A program made the translations under genes and the position numbers. Under the pieces are notes generated by a model. It saw only the letters and a program-made list of their open reading frames with translations, searched no databases and was not told the origin of the DNA. 64,000 bases of DNA from Butyrivibrio sp. MC2021 (GTDB lineage Bacteria; Bacillota; Clostridia; Lachnospirales; Lachnospiraceae): NCBI RefSeq assembly GCF_000621605.1, contig NZ_JHXX01000001.1, positions 62,001 to 126,000 of the forward strand, read 5' to 3'. Shown in pieces: positions 54,456 to 64,000 of the stretch (its first letter is position 1; each line of letters begins with the position of its first letter).

Positions 54456-55535
54456 ATGGCTGGAAAAGACAAGTATGTAGCTTATGTTTCAAGCTATACT
54501 TCCGGACTTGGCACCAAGTACGGAATCAGAATCTATGATGTAGACCTCAAGAACGGCAGACTTACCGAGAAACAGAAGGTAGAGATAACCAATTCATCAT
54601 ATATAGGCATTTCTCACGACAATAAGACTCTTTACTCCATCACCGATTCCGGGGTTGAGTCATATCATATTTTACCTGACGGAGGTCTTGAGTTCCTCAA
54701 TGAAGCTTCCATCAATGGTATGAGAGGATGCTATCTTAACGAAGATCAGACTGATAACTTCCTTATCACCGCCGGATATCATGACGGCAAGGTTACCATT
54801 CTTAGGCTCAATAAGGACGGTTCCATCGGAGAGATCACCGATGAGAGATTCCACAAGGGCCTTGGCACAGCAGCCGGCAGAAACCATGTGCCTCATGTTC
54901 AGTGCATTAAGGTTTCCAAGGACAACAAGTATCTTCTTGCTGCAGACCTTGGAATGGACAGGGTTAATATTTATTCCCTTAATCATGAGACAGGCAAGAT
55001 AAAAGAGGCTGATGTGATCCACTGCGATCAGGAATCATCACCAAGACATATGCAGTTCTCCAAGGATGGCAAGTTCCTCTATGTATGCCTTGAGCAGAAG
55101 TGCGGAATCGATGTATATCAGTATGAGGAGATTGACGGCGAGCCTGAGTTCAACAAGATCCAGTCAGTATCCAACTCAGATGAGTCAGATACCCTGGGCG
55201 TTGCAAGTTCAGCCCTGACCTTCTCTGAGGATTACAATTATCTCGTAAGTTCCACAGCAGGCGAGAACAATGTAGTTGTTTACAAGGTTGACAAGGAGAC
55301 AGGACTTCTCACCAAGAAGATCCAGCTTCCCGTAGCGGGAGAGTATCCCAAGGATGCAGCTCTTTTCCCTGACAACAAGCATCTTGTTTCACTTAATCAT
55401 GAGTCTGATTCACTTACATTCTTTACAGTGGATATGGATAAGGGAACAATGGTCATGAACGGACCTGAGCTTTCTGTTTCAAGACCTAACTGCATTGTGT
55501 TCCACAAGCTGGATAATGTAAAAGAGAAGAAATAA
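54456..55535 (+). CDS. Lactonase-family beta-propeller protein (YbhE/Pgl-like)
   Basis: 359 residues in a seven-blade beta-propeller pattern; repeated I-K-V-S-K-D-N-K-Y-L-L and RHMQFSKDGKFLYV segments mark blades, and HVPHVQ is a family site. Homologues include 6-phosphogluconolactonase of the pentose phosphate pathway and muconate cycloisomerases; the precise activity is not decidable. AGGAGG lies 10 nt before the ATG. A shared terminator separates it from the convergent aroC. Confidence 0.82.
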   Translation: MAGKDKYVAYVSSYTSGLGTKYGIRIYDVDLKNGRLTEKQKVEITNSSYIGISHDNKTLYSITDSGVESYHILPDGGLEFLNEASINGMRGCYLNEDQTDNFLITAGYHDGKVTILRLNKDGSIGEITDERFHKGLGTAAGRNHVPHVQCIKVSKDNKYLLAADLGMDRVNIYSLNHETGKIKEADVIHCDQESSPRHMQFSKDGKFLYVCLEQKCGIDVYQYEEIDGEPEFNKIQSVSNSDESDTLGVASSALTFSEDYNYLVSSTAGENNVVVYKVDKETGLLTKKIQLPVAGEYPKDAALFPDNKHLVSLNHESDSLTFFTVDMDKGTMVMNGPELSVSRPNCIVFHKLDNVKEKK

Positions 55536-55556
55536 GTTATTTGAACAGATTATTAA

Positions 55557-55594
55557 AGCCATGTATCGGAAAATACCGGTACATGGCTTTTTTG
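55557..55594. terminator. Terminator between the lactonase gene and convergent aroC
   Basis: 9-bp stem AGCCATGTA (55557-55565) with 55580-55588, extended inward by a CGG/CCG pair, followed by six T. It may serve both strands. Confidence 0.82.
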
Positions 55595-55599
55595 CTTGA

Positions 55600-56703
55600 T
55601 TATTTATTGTTGTAAAAGTCTTTGATGTAGTCGGCCCTACTGGACATATTTGAGATCATCAGATCAAGAAGAACAATGGCACACATTGCTTCGACCACGA
55701 CAACAGCTCTTGGAACCACCACGGGATCGTGACGACCGTGGATATTGATATCAATATTCTCACCGGATTTGTTCACGGTCTGTTGGGTTCTGGCGATGCT
55801 GGGGGTGGGTTTTACGTGAGCTCTGACCACTATCTCTGAGCCGTCGCTGATGCCTCCGATGATACCGCCGCTATGGTTGGTCTTTTTGATAACCTTGCCA
55901 TCTGACATTTCGAAGCTGTCGTTGCTCTGAGATCCTCGAAGAGAGGATACACTGCAGCCGTCCCCAAATTCAACGGCCTTTACAGCGCCGATACTGACAA
56001 TGGCCTGGGAAAGGAGAGCATCAAGTTTGTCAAAAACAGGTTCTCCAATGCCTGCAGGTACACCATTAATCCTACATTCTATAACTCCTCCGATGGAGTC
56101 CTCCTCCTCACGACACTTGCGGATAAGTTCCATGGCTCTTTCGCTGGCTTTTACATCCGGCATTGATGTGGGAGTCCTGGTGATGGCATCCTTATCAAAA
56201 GAGGAGTAGTCGATCACCACATCTCCTATGGATCTGGTATATGCCATGACCTCAATACCCATCCGGGAGAGGAGCTTTTTGCAAAGGGCACCTGCAGCTA
56301 CGCGGCCCACAGTTTCTCTTCCTGAGCTTCTTCCGCCGCCTCTGTAATCTCTGAAACCATATTTGGAGTCGAAGCCGAAATCAGCGTGTCCCGGGCGATA
56401 GTAGGTGGCAATCTCACTGTAATCGGCAGATCTCTGGGAAGTGTTGCGGATCATCAGCGCTATTGGAGTGCCTGTGGTCCTGCCTTCAAAGACCCCTGAC
56501 AGGATCTCTACAAGATCGTCTTCCTTACGCTGGGTAGTAGCTTCACTGGTTCCGGGTTTTCTTCTGTCCAGCAGCTGCTGAATATCATTGTTATCCAATT
56601 CCATACCTGCCGGGAAACCGTCTATAACAACCCCAAGAGCAGGACCGTGGGATTCACCGAAGGTTGATATTCTGATATTTTTTCCGAAGCTTGAGCCTGA
56701 CAT
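55600..56703 (-). CDS. aroC: Chorismate synthase
   Basis: 367 residues. Makes chorismate from EPSP using reduced FMN, the last common step to aromatic amino acids. Signatures: STFGESHGPALG at the N-terminus, RPGHADFG, GGGRSSGRETVGRVAAGA and DSIGGVIEC. The frame extends upstream to a TTG at 56721, but the ATG at 56703 has AAAGAGG 5 nt before it and gives the standard N-terminus. No other aro gene is nearby. The 260-bp gap upstream (to 56963) contains AT-rich promoter-like sequence for both directions, including TATAAT at 56816-56821 on the + strand. Confidence 0.96.
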   Translation of the reverse strand: MSGSSFGKNIRISTFGESHGPALGVVIDGFPAGMELDNNDIQQLLDRRKPGTSEATTQRKEDDLVEILSGVFEGRTTGTPIALMIRNTSQRSADYSEIATYYRPGHADFGFDSKYGFRDYRGGGRSSGRETVGRVAAGALCKKLLSRMGIEVMAYTRSIGDVVIDYSSFDKDAITRTPTSMPDVKASERAMELIRKCREEEDSIGGVIECRINGVPAGIGEPVFDKLDALLSQAIVSIGAVKAVEFGDGCSVSSLRGSQSNDSFEMSDGKVIKKTNHSGGIIGGISDGSEIVVRAHVKPTPSIARTQQTVNKSGENIDINIHGRHDPVVVPRAVVVVEAMCAIVLLDLMISNMSSRADYIKDFYNNK

Positions 56704-56963
56704 AGGCACCTCTTTCCGCAAAAATCTGCATTTAATATATAAAATTTATTATAATCTACAAATCCGATAAATGAAACAGCAATGTCTGCCAACGTGCATG
56801 GTTGACACATTTTTGATATAATTTGAACAAAAAAGAATAATAAAAAAAGCATTTTTGGTGCATTTCTTCGGAAAAAATAGTGAAATTTTGCTGCATTAGA
56901 GCTATAATGTAAAGCGTAATTTTATTTTGAAAAAGTATATCCGAAATAGAGGGGATTTCTGAT

Positions 56964-58085
56964 ATGAACGCGGGGAATTTGCAGAAGAAACTTACCTATA
57001 AGCAAAAGGTGGTTTCTCGGGTTGAAAAGTTTAACAGAAAGCATAAAAAGCTTTCTTTTGTGGGGGTGACATATGCTATATCAGCAATAATTTGTTACAA
57101 TGTTCTTTTTTATTTCTACAGAAATACTAAAAGGTTTACTTGTCTTGCATGCATACTGTTGTTTTTTGTTACCAGCAGCAGTTTTGCATATCCAACAATG
57201 TCTGTAGGCATCAGCTTTGCAACTCAGGTTAATACGACGGATATAGACGGAATGACATCGGAGGGAAGTATAGAGGCTGTAGATACTGCCGTTTCTGAAT
57301 CTGATGTTGAGCTGGCTGCAATTGAGAATGTTGATTCATCTATCATTGAAGAGGCTTATGAGAGCGAGAATCCCGATGTGGCTGAGGCTGAACATCTGGA
57401 TCCTGAGAAGCAGGTTTCTCTTGATGATATTCTCGGAGCCAGAAGAGAAAGCGACTATGAAGAGGGAGAAACTGAAGACACACCTTCAGAAGCCTCTGAC
57501 ACTCCTGAGTTTAGAAGTGACGATTGGAAGCTTATTCTTGTAAATAAGCAGCATCCCATTCCTGATGATTATGACTTCCATCTTGGAACTATCAGCGGCA
57601 CCATGAGATGCGATGAGAGGATCATAACTCCGCTTCTTGATATGATGAAGGCTGCAAGAAAAGACGGAGTTACACTGATTATCTGTTCACCCTACAGAGA
57701 TATGGACAGACAGACCATGCTCTTTAACAACAAGGTCCAGAAGTACATGGCAGGCGGAATGTCCTACATGGATGCCTTCAATCTGGCATCACAGGCTGTT
57801 ACCGTTCCCGGATCTTCTGAGCATCAGATCGGTCTTGCCATTGATATTATCAGTGACGGCTATTCAAGCCTGGACGAGGGCTTTGGAAAGACAGCGGCAG
57901 GTAAGTGGCTTAAGGCCAACAGCTACAAATATGGCTTTATCCTCAGATATCCTGAGGGAAAAGAGGACATAACCAGCATAGAATTCGAACCCTGGCACTT
58001 TAGATATGTTGGGGTTGACGCAGCAACATTTATATCGGAAAATGATATCTGCCTGGAGGAATTCTGGAGTATTTACGTAAAATAA
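56964..58085 (+). CDS. VanY-type D-alanyl-D-alanine carboxypeptidase-like protein
   Basis: 373 residues. Two hydrophobic segments (~30-55 and ~58-76) near the N-terminus anchor it, then an acidic disordered linker (~85-185) and a C-terminal zinc peptidase domain (~190-373) with SPYRDMDRQ, SSEHQIGLAIDI (His and Asp ligands) and EPWHFRYVG (His ligand). Family members remove the terminal D-Ala from peptidoglycan stems. The role could be wall maturation or sporulation. It lies 12 nt before tgt. Confidence 0.9.
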   Translation: MNAGNLQKKLTYKQKVVSRVEKFNRKHKKLSFVGVTYAISAIICYNVLFYFYRNTKRFTCLACILLFFVTSSSFAYPTMSVGISFATQVNTTDIDGMTSEGSIEAVDTAVSESDVELAAIENVDSSIIEEAYESENPDVAEAEHLDPEKQVSLDDILGARRESDYEEGETEDTPSEASDTPEFRSDDWKLILVNKQHPIPDDYDFHLGTISGTMRCDERIITPLLDMMKAARKDGVTLIICSPYRDMDRQTMLFNNKVQKYMAGGMSYMDAFNLASQAVTVPGSSEHQIGLAIDIISDGYSSLDEGFGKTAAGKWLKANSYKYGFILRYPEGKEDITSIEFEPWHFRYVGVDAATFISENDICLEEFWSIYVK

Positions 58086-58097
58086 TAAGAGGTTTAA

Positions 58098-59279
58098 ATG
58101 TATAAAATATTAAAAAAGGACGGAAATGCCAAGAGGGCTGAGTTTACCACGGTTCACGGTAAGATTCAGACTCCTGTATTCATGAATGTAGCCACGGTTG
58201 CTGCCATTAAGGGCGGTGTTTCCACACAGGATCTTGAGGGGATAGGAACTCAGGTTGTCCTGTCCAATACCTATCATTTGCACTTGAGACCGGGAGACGA
58301 CGTGGTCTACAGAATGGGGGGACTTCATAAGTTTATGTCCTGCAATAAACCCATTCTTACAGATTCGGGCGGATTTCAGGTCTTTTCTCTTGCCAAAACA
58401 AGAAAGATCAAGGAAGAGGGAGTTTACTTCCATTCTCATATCGATGGTCATAAGCTGTTTATGGGGCCTGAGGAGAGCATGAGAATACAGTCTCACCTTG
58501 GTTCCACCATTGCCATGGCCTTTGATGAGTGTCCCTCTGCCAAGGCTGAACACGAATATGTTCAGATGTCTGTGGACAGGACCACCAGATGGCTTAAGCG
58601 CTGCAAGGCAGAGATGGACAGACTCAATGGTCTGGAATATACGGTGAATCCCCATCAGATGCTTTTTGGAATCAATCAGGGTGCGATCTTTGATGACATC
58701 CGAATCGAGCATGCGAAGGTCATAAGTGATCTTGACCTGGACGGATATGCTGTAGGCGGTCTTGCGGTGGGAGAGTCCCATGAAGAAATGTATCATGTGC
58801 TTGAAACGGTTGTGCCTTACCTTCCGGAGAATAAGCCAACATATCTTATGGGCGTTGGAACTCCTGCCAATATCCTGGAGGCTGTGGACAGGGGAGTGGA
58901 TTTCTTTGACTGTGTATATCCCAGCAGAAACGGCCGTCACGGACATCTTTATACCAACAGAGGTCATATCAATCTTCTGAATGCAAGATATGAACTGGAT
59001 GACACTCCTATTGAGGAAGGCTGCAAATGTCCTGCCTGTCAGAGATACTCCAAGGGATATATCAGACATCTTCTGAAATCCGGAGAGATGCTTGGTCTGA
59101 GGCTTTGCGTTCTTCATAATCTCTATTTCTATAATCATATGATGGAAGAGATAAGAGATGCGATCGAGGCCGGTAACTACGCAGAATACAAGCGTAAGAA
59201 GCTGGAGGGTATGCAGGAATTTGATGGCAATGCTGTGGATGACGGTTATAACATTGCCAGAAATTGGCGAAAAGGCTGA
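58098..59279 (+). CDS. tgt: Queuine tRNA-ribosyltransferase
   Basis: 393 residues. Exchanges guanine 34 of GUN tRNAs for preQ1. Motifs: DSGGFQVFSL, FGINQGAIFDDIR, GYAVGGLAVGE, FDCVYPSRNGRHG with the nucleophilic Asp, and the zinc site CKCPACQ...H. Standard length. The following yajC gene is the usual partner in many bacteria (tgt-yajC-secD). Confidence 0.97.
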   Translation: MYKILKKDGNAKRAEFTTVHGKIQTPVFMNVATVAAIKGGVSTQDLEGIGTQVVLSNTYHLHLRPGDDVVYRMGGLHKFMSCNKPILTDSGGFQVFSLAKTRKIKEEGVYFHSHIDGHKLFMGPEESMRIQSHLGSTIAMAFDECPSAKAEHEYVQMSVDRTTRWLKRCKAEMDRLNGLEYTVNPHQMLFGINQGAIFDDIRIEHAKVISDLDLDGYAVGGLAVGESHEEMYHVLETVVPYLPENKPTYLMGVGTPANILEAVDRGVDFFDCVYPSRNGRHGHLYTNRGHINLLNARYELDDTPIEEGCKCPACQRYSKGYIRHLLKSGEMLGLRLCVLHNLYFYNHMMEEIRDAIEAGNYAEYKRKKLEGMQEFDGNAVDDGYNIARNWRKG

Positions 59280-59394
59280 TGCACATTAATTTCGTCATGG
59301 AAAATTGATTAAATATTGCATACTTGAATTATCACATTATTTTTAGTATTATTTATTGGTGTATTATTAAACAAAAAGTTTTTTGGAGGATACT

Positions 59395-59754
59395 ATGGGA
59401 TTATTACTTACAGCTGATGCTGCACAGGGAGCTACAGCAGGCGGCACATTTATGATGATTGCAGTTTATGTTGTATTCATCGGATTCTTATATTTCATCA
59501 TGATTCGCCCTCAGAGGAAGGAGCAGAAGCAGAAGGCTCAGGTTCTTTCAGCTCTTGCAGTAGGCGATAGCGTACGTACAACAGGCGGTTTCTTTGGAAC
59601 TGTTATTGATATCGATGATGACACAGTAATCGTTGAGTTTGGTAACAACAAGAATTGCCGTATCCCTATGGCTAAGGAAGCAATCGTTGAGGTTGAGAAG
59701 CCTGAGGACGCTGTTGTAACATCTGAAGATTCTAGCGATACCAAGAAGAAGTAA
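59395..59754 (+). CDS. yajC: Preprotein translocase-associated protein YajC
   Basis: 119 residues with one membrane helix (~18-40) ending in IRPQRKEQK, the family signature, and a small cytosolic domain GDSVRTTGGFFGTVIDID. It associates with SecDF. ATG 59395 is chosen because TTGGAGG ends 5 nt upstream; a TTG at 59383 would overlap that site. SecD/secF genes do not follow in this window; a terminator lies directly downstream. Confidence 0.94.
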   Translation: MGLLLTADAAQGATAGGTFMMIAVYVVFIGFLYFIMIRPQRKEQKQKAQVLSALAVGDSVRTTGGFFGTVIDIDDDTVIVEFGNNKNCRIPMAKEAIVEVEKPEDAVVTSEDSSDTKKK

Positions 59755-59777
59755 GTCAAAAAAATGACTCTTATGAA

Positions 59778-59810
59778 AGCCTGGTTGGGGTCACCCAATC
59801 GGGCTTTTTA
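59778..59810 (+). terminator. Terminator of yajC
   Basis: 12-bp stem with two G-T pairs (59778-59789 with 59794-59805), 4-nt loop, T run. Confidence 0.85.
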
Positions 59811-59836
59811 AAAAATATGCACATGGAGGAGCGAAA

Positions 59837-61207
59837 ATGAGTAATATACCTTACAAGATTTATCTTGAAGAAAATGAATTACCCAAGGATTGGTACAACG
59901 TAAGGGCCGACATGAAGAAAAAGCCCGCACCTATCCTTAATCCTGCAACACTTAAGCCGGTTACAGTTGATGAGCTTTCACATATTTTTTGTCATGAGCT
60001 TGCACTTCAGGAACTGAACGATACAGATCCATACATCCCGATTCCTGATGAAATCAGGGAATTCTACAAGATGTACAGACCATCACCTCTTGTAAGAGCT
60101 TATTTCCTTGAGAAGAAGCTTGGAACTCCCGCTCATATTTATTACAAGTTTGAAGGAAACAATACTTCAGGCTCACACAAGCTCAATTCTGCTATTGCTC
60201 AGGCTTATTACGCCAAGAAACAGGGACTTAAGGGTGTTACCACAGAGACCGGTGCAGGTCAGTGGGGAACAGCTCTTTCAATGGCATGTGCATATTTTGA
60301 TCTTGCTTGTCACGTATATATGGTTAAGGTTTCTTATGAACAGAAGCCTTTCAGACGTGAAGTAATGCGTACCTTTGGCGCCAGCGTTACACCTTCACCT
60401 TCTATGGATACAGAGATCGGTAGAAAGATCAACGCTGAGTTCCCGGGAACTAACGGATCCCTGGGATGCGCTATTTCAGAGGCTGTAGAGGCAGCTACCT
60501 CCAAGGAAGGTTACAGATATGTTCTTGGATCTGTTCTTTCTCAGGTACTTCTTCATCAGTCAGTTATCGGTCTTGAGACCAAGGCAGCCCTTGATAAATA
60601 CGGTATCAAGGCTGACACCATCATTGGATGTGCCGGTGGCGGATCCAATCTGGGCGGTCTTATTTCTCCTTTTGTGGGCGAGATGTTAAGAGGAGAGGCA
60701 AACTACGATATTATCGCTGTTGAGCCTGCTTCCTGTCCTTCACTTACCAGAGGTAAGTATGCTTATGATTTCTGTGATACCGGTAAGGTATGTCCTCTTG
60801 CCAAGATGTATACTCTCGGAAGCGGATTTATGCCTTCAGCCAACCATGCCGGCGGACTTCGTTATCACGGCATGAGCTCAGTTGTTTCTGAGCTTTATGA
60901 TCAGGGCTATCTTAAGGCAAGAGCTGTTGAACAGACCAGCGTATTCGAGGCAGCTGAGATGTTCTCCAGAGTAGAGGGAATTCTTCCTGCTCCTGAGAGC
61001 AGCCACGCCATCAGAGTTGCCATCGATGAAGCTCTCAAGTGCAAGGAGACCGGTGAAGAGAAGAACATTGTATTCGGTCTTACAGGAACCGGATATTTTG
61101 ATATGGTTGCTTATCAGAAATTCAATGACGGTGATATGTCAGACTATATCCCTTCAGATGCTGAACTTGAGAAAGCACTCTCACAGCTTCCAAAGGTTGA
61201 GCAGTAA
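59837..61207 (+). CDS. trpB2: TrpB2-type tryptophan synthase beta chain-like protein
   Basis: 456 residues, longer than classical TrpB (~400). PLP lysine Lys115 in SGSHKLNSA, then TETGAGQWG, a Gly-rich CAGGGSNLGG phosphate loop and PAPESSHA. This branch makes tryptophan from indole and serine without needing a tight TrpA partner. No trpA is nearby, consistent with an indole-salvage role. TGGAGG precedes the ATG; the leuB gene follows 25 nt later. Confidence 0.92.
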   Translation: MSNIPYKIYLEENELPKDWYNVRADMKKKPAPILNPATLKPVTVDELSHIFCHELALQELNDTDPYIPIPDEIREFYKMYRPSPLVRAYFLEKKLGTPAHIYYKFEGNNTSGSHKLNSAIAQAYYAKKQGLKGVTTETGAGQWGTALSMACAYFDLACHVYMVKVSYEQKPFRREVMRTFGASVTPSPSMDTEIGRKINAEFPGTNGSLGCAISEAVEAATSKEGYRYVLGSVLSQVLLHQSVIGLETKAALDKYGIKADTIIGCAGGGSNLGGLISPFVGEMLRGEANYDIIAVEPASCPSLTRGKYAYDFCDTGKVCPLAKMYTLGSGFMPSANHAGGLRYHGMSSVVSELYDQGYLKARAVEQTSVFEAAEMFSRVEGILPAPESSHAIRVAIDEALKCKETGEEKNIVFGLTGTGYFDMVAYQKFNDGDMSDYIPSDAELEKALSQLPKVEQ

Positions 61208-61231
61208 ATAGTAGTGTATCAGGAGGAGAAT

Positions 61232-62335
61232 ATGAAGAAAAATATCACCTGTATCCCGGGAGACGGAATCGGTCCCGAGATTGTTACAGAAGCTAAGAAA
61301 GTATTAGATAAAGTTGCAGAAGTATTCGGTCATGAGTTTGTCTACAAGGACATTCTCATGGGCGGATGCTCTATAGATGCCTGCGGTGTGCCTCTTACAG
61401 ATGAGGCCATAGCTGATGCCAAGGCTGCAGATGCTGTACTTATGGGTTCAATTGGCGGCAATACTTCCACATCACCATGGTACAAGCTTGAGCCTTCCCT
61501 CAGGCCTGAAGCAGGTCTTTTAAAGCTTAGAAAGAGCCTTAATCTATTTGCAAACTTAAGACCTGCCTATCTATATCCGCAGCTTAAGGATGCCTGCCCT
61601 CTCAAGGAAGCAACAGGAGAGAAGGGCTTTGATATGCTTATTATGCGTGAGCTCACAGGCGGACTCTACTTCGGAGACAGAAAAACCGAGGAAGTAGACG
61701 GAGAGCTTGTGGCTACCGATATTCTTGTTTACAGAGAGAGCGAGATCAGAAGGATTGCTGTTCGCGGCTTTGATGTTGCAAGAAAGCGCAGAAAGAGCGT
61801 TATCAGTGTAGACAAGGCCAACGTCCTTGATTCATCCAGACTTTGGAGAAAAGTTGTAGAGGAAGTTGCCAAGGATTATCCGGATGTTACTCTTGAGCAC
61901 ATGCTTGTAGATAACTGTGCTATGCAGCTTGTTAAGGACCCTTCACAGTTTGATGTGGTTCTTACCGAGAATATGTTTGGAGACATCCTTTCCGATGAGG
62001 CCAGCATGATCACAGGCTCTATCGGAATGCTTCCAAGTGCTTCTCTTAATGACACTTCCTTTGGACTCTACGAGCCCAGCCACGGAAGTGCTCCTGACAT
62101 TGCGGGACAGAACATTGCCAATCCTATTGCTACTATTCTTTCCGCAGCAATGATGCTCAGATACAGCTTCAACCTTGATAAAGAAGGTGATGCGATTGAA
62201 AACGCAGTGAGAAAGGTTCTCGAAGAGGGCTATCGCACTGTGGATATTCTTCCCAAGACAGAAGAAAATAAATTTACCAGAACTGCTTGCAGTGAAATGG
62301 GAGACCTGATTGCTGAACGAATCGTTAATAGCTAA
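61232..62335 (+). CDS. leuB: 3-isopropylmalate dehydrogenase
   Basis: 367 residues. Oxidises and decarboxylates 3-isopropylmalate with NAD+ in leucine synthesis. Motifs: [20 protein letters not shown], the catalytic Lys in VDKANVL, and [13 protein letters not shown]. The frame is open to 61214, but AGGAGG ends 5 nt before the ATG at 61232. No leuA or leuCD is in view. Confidence 0.95.
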   Translation: MKKNITCIPGDGIGPEIVTEAKKVLDKVAEVFGHEFVYKDILMGGCSIDACGVPLTDEAIADAKAADAVLMGSIGGNTSTSPWYKLEPSLRPEAGLLKLRKSLNLFANLRPAYLYPQLKDACPLKEATGEKGFDMLIMRELTGGLYFGDRKTEEVDGELVATDILVYRESEIRRIAVRGFDVARKRRKSVISVDKANVLDSSRLWRKVVEEVAKDYPDVTLEHMLVDNCAMQLVKDPSQFDVVLTENMFGDILSDEASMITGSIGMLPSASLNDTSFGLYEPSHGSAPDIAGQNIANPIATILSAAMMLRYSFNLDKEGDAIENAVRKVLEEGYRTVDILPKTEENKFTRTACSEMGDLIAERIVNS

Positions 62336-62360
62336 AACTGAAAAGAAGGTTTATGATTTT

Positions 62361-64000
62361 TTGCCCCATGAACCTGAAACAATATCGGTTACACTTTTTA
62401 TCATAGGAATGACAGTTTATTATCTTTGGAGAATGTTTGCTATAACTCCGATATATGATGAACTGTATACATATTACAATTTTATCAGCAGAGGCCCATT
62501 ATATGCGGCGCTTCACTGGACTATGCCGGACGATCATATAGGCTATGCTGTTATTGCTTCGCTTCTGAATCTGTTTGGGAATCCCTTTATAGGGCTTCGG
62601 GGACTTTCATTTATTTGTGCTATAACTAATCTTATTCTTGTTTATAAGATTGCCGGAAGATATTATTCCCATGGACTTCCTTTGGCGGCTACCATTCTTT
62701 ATGCTTCCATGAAGATGGTGAATGACTTCAGTGTACAGGGAAGAGGTTATACTCTTTCTATTACCTGTTTTCTCGCCAGCATTTATCTTCTGGGGGATGT
62801 TTGCAGGGCCGGAGAGGATAAAAAGCCTCATTTTAAACTGCTGGGCTTTTTCATGATCCTTGGTATATATACAGTGCCGGTGAGTGTGCTGTGGGTAATT
62901 CCTACCTGTGTTGCGGCTGTTTTCTTTCTTCTTGTTAACGGAATGAGAAGCAGCACGGTATATAAGGATAGTTCCGATAATGTTTATTATAAGAAGCTCA
63001 GAGGACTTCTTGGTGTAACGATTTCATCTGTTTTGATCACGACATTTTTGTATTCTGCTTTATGGTTGTCAATCGGCTCCAATGTGCTTCTTGCAGGCGA
63101 CAGATCCTTCGAAATGTATGACGGCCTTAAGACCTCGGTTCTTCTCAGAACCCCGGGAAAGGCCTGGTATACAGGGGCTGATATGATGATGTCCCAGGCT
63201 TATGTTCAGAGATTTAACGCTGAATCCTTCAGCAGGCAGTTCGGCAACTGGATATTTGATGTGCTTGAGAGAATAACCCCGGGTGTGAGCATGCTTGTTG
63301 TAATCTTTATTATCATTGGCATCACGGTTTTATTGGTGGAATGTGTAAGGCATTTTGAATATAGCAGAACAGTCATTAATCTTATTGTTATCTTTAATTT
63401 TTTGCTGGTGGGAGTGCTGCTTATAGTAAGGCATGAGCTTCCCTATGCGGAGAGTTTTTCTTTTGGCGGTGTACTGATATCGTTGTGTATCTGCGGTGTC
63501 CTTGAGAAGATCATCAATTTTGGCATACGCATACATAACAGTATTACCGGACATACCGAAGTGGAAAACCTTGCCCACAGAGAAATAGAAGTGATGGGCA
63601 AAAATGAAAAGTGGTATCATTCAATGCTGGTCTATGTGCCGGTTTTCCTGATTTTTGTATATTTTCTTTTCAGAGCCTCAAGCCCTGAGTTTAATATGCA
63701 GATGGGAGATAGGGAGAATGATCTTTTTAACTCCATGTATGTGGCAAATATAGACAGCAGAGAGAATATTGCTGCCATAGACTGCGATGAAAGATATCTT
63801 CTTAAGTTCGGATGGGATATAGATTGCCTCAATACTACCGTTACGGGGTGTGATCTTGTTATCCTGGATAAGGTTCTTCTGGAAGATGAATATGCAGGTG
63901 AAAATCATTGGAAATTCTATGTGTTTCATGATGATATCGATTGGGATTATCTTGAGACAATGCATGTAAAATATGAAAATGAAAACTTTTTGGTTTATAC
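62361..64000 (+). CDS. GT-C type membrane glycosyltransferase (ArnT/PMT-like), cut by the window end
   Basis: An open frame from ~62308 to the window end without a stop, giving at least 546 residues. Many membrane helices are separated by short loops. The first loop has YDELYTYY and DDHIGY, matching the D-E and P-N/D-x-H catalytic pattern of GT-C enzymes that transfer sugars from polyprenyl phosphates. The ending (residues ~470-546) is a large extracytoplasmic part with Asp and Glu. Start is probably TTG 62361 (AGAAGG 11 nt upstream); a TTG at 62308 inside leuB is also possible. Substrate is unknown. Confidence 0.72.
   Translation, partial: MPHEPETISVTLFIIGMTVYYLWRMFAITPIYDELYTYYNFISRGPLYAALHWTMPDDHIGYAVIASLLNLFGNPFIGLRGLSFICAITNLILVYKIAGRYYSHGLPLAATILYASMKMVNDFSVQGRGYTLSITCFLASIYLLGDVCRAGEDKKPHFKLLGFFMILGIYTVPVSVLWVIPTCVAAVFFLLVNGMRSSTVYKDSSDNVYYKKLRGLLGVTISSVLITTFLYSALWLSIGSNVLLAGDRSFEMYDGLKTSVLLRTPGKAWYTGADMMMSQAYVQRFNAESFSRQFGNWIFDVLERITPGVSMLVVIFIIIGITVLLVECVRHFEYSRTVINLIVIFNFLLVGVLLIVRHELPYAESFSFGGVLISLCICGVLEKIINFGIRIHNSITGHTEVENLAHREIEVMGKNEKWYHSMLVYVPVFLIFVYFLFRASSPEFNMQMGDRENDLFNSMYVANIDSRENIAAIDCDERYLLKFGWDIDCLNTTVTGCDLVILDKVLLEDEYAGENHWKFYVFHDDIDWDYLETMHVKYENENFLVY

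Noticed and set aside
56792..56821. TTGACA and TATAAT upstream of the VanY-type gene as one promoter
   Set aside because: The elements are only 9 nt apart, too close for one sigma-A promoter; the TATAAT may act as an extended -10 alone.
58110..59138. Long open frame (342 codons) on the - strand inside tgt
   Set aside because: Antisense shadow of a gene with all Tgt motifs; no ribosome site or family resemblance.
61208..61231. T-box or leucine leader before leuB
   Set aside because: The gap to trpB2 is only 24 nt and holds just the ribosome site.
1..64000. CRISPR arrays, IS elements, tRNA or rRNA genes
   Set aside because: No regularly spaced direct repeats, transposase-like frames or tRNA-type cloverleaf other than the tmRNA ends were found on reading.

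Overview
The window reads as a low-to-moderate GC Firmicute of the class Clostridia, most likely a Lachnospiraceae (Butyrivibrio/Pseudobutyrivibrio-like). This is an inference from gene content and order: secG-rnr-smpB-ssrA, phoH - HD membrane protein - ybeY, electron-bifurcating NfnAB, YesMN-type regulators next to a sugar ABC transporter, and a giant unanchored surface protein built from InlB-type and Lachnospiraceae-type repeats. Almost all genes lie on the + strand. Only an unknown gene at 12.2-12.8 kb and aroC at 55.6-56.7 kb are on the - strand. No IS element, CRISPR array, rRNA or tRNA was seen. The only RNA gene is tmRNA.

Layout. 0-7.7 kb: end of a K+/H+ antiporter, HAD phosphatase, RpiB-family isomerase, TPR membrane protein, thiamine pyrophosphokinase, cation efflux protein, ACT protein, gpmI and secG. 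7.7-12.1 kb: rnr, smpB, ssrA and proB. 12.1-19.9 kb: an unknown protein, the FtsK/SpoIIIE translocase, fhs-folD for one-carbon metabolism, and a zinc-ribbon/TPR membrane protein. 19.9-27.5 kb: a 2547-residue secreted mosaic protein. 27.7-30 kb: nfnAB. 30-39.6 kb: MORN protein, rlmH, phoH, a degenerate PgpH homologue, ybeY, a MurJ/SpoVB-type flippase, two FAD proteins and 5-formyl-THF cyclo-ligase. 39.6-48.3 kb: a sugar ABC transporter bracketed by two related copies of a small module, then two HAD-type proteins, a histidine kinase and an AraC-type response regulator. 48.4-64 kb: CPBP protease, proA, tandem class II aldolase protein, S66 peptidase, GH25 lysozyme, lactonase, aroC, VanY-type peptidase, tgt, yajC, trpB2, leuB and the start of a GT-C membrane glycosyltransferase that runs off the end.

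The most unusual part is 39.6-48.3 kb. A ParB-like plus HAD-like gene at 43.4-44.3 kb is split between two reading frames. A second copy at 39.7-40.0 kb has the same frame offset and has lost its middle in a clean in-frame deletion. These related sequences, each preceded by a similar hairpin, flank the ABC transporter operon. The intact copy begins an overlapping gene chain that ends in the YesMN pair, which probably controls the transporter. Other notable signals are a 16-bp perfect hairpin that buries the start codon of a CPBP protease gene (48369-48432), a 12-bp perfect palindrome over the ssrA promoter (10757-10788), and a PgpH-like protein whose catalytic HD has become HR.

Genes that plausibly work together: rnr, smpB and ssrA in ribosome rescue; fhs, folD and the 5-formyl-THF cyclo-ligase in folate one-carbon chemistry; nfnA and nfnB in ferredoxin/NAD(P)H exchange; rlmH, phoH and ybeY in ribosome maturation; S66, GH25, VanY and MurJ-like proteins in the cell wall; proB and proA, 37 kb apart, in proline synthesis.
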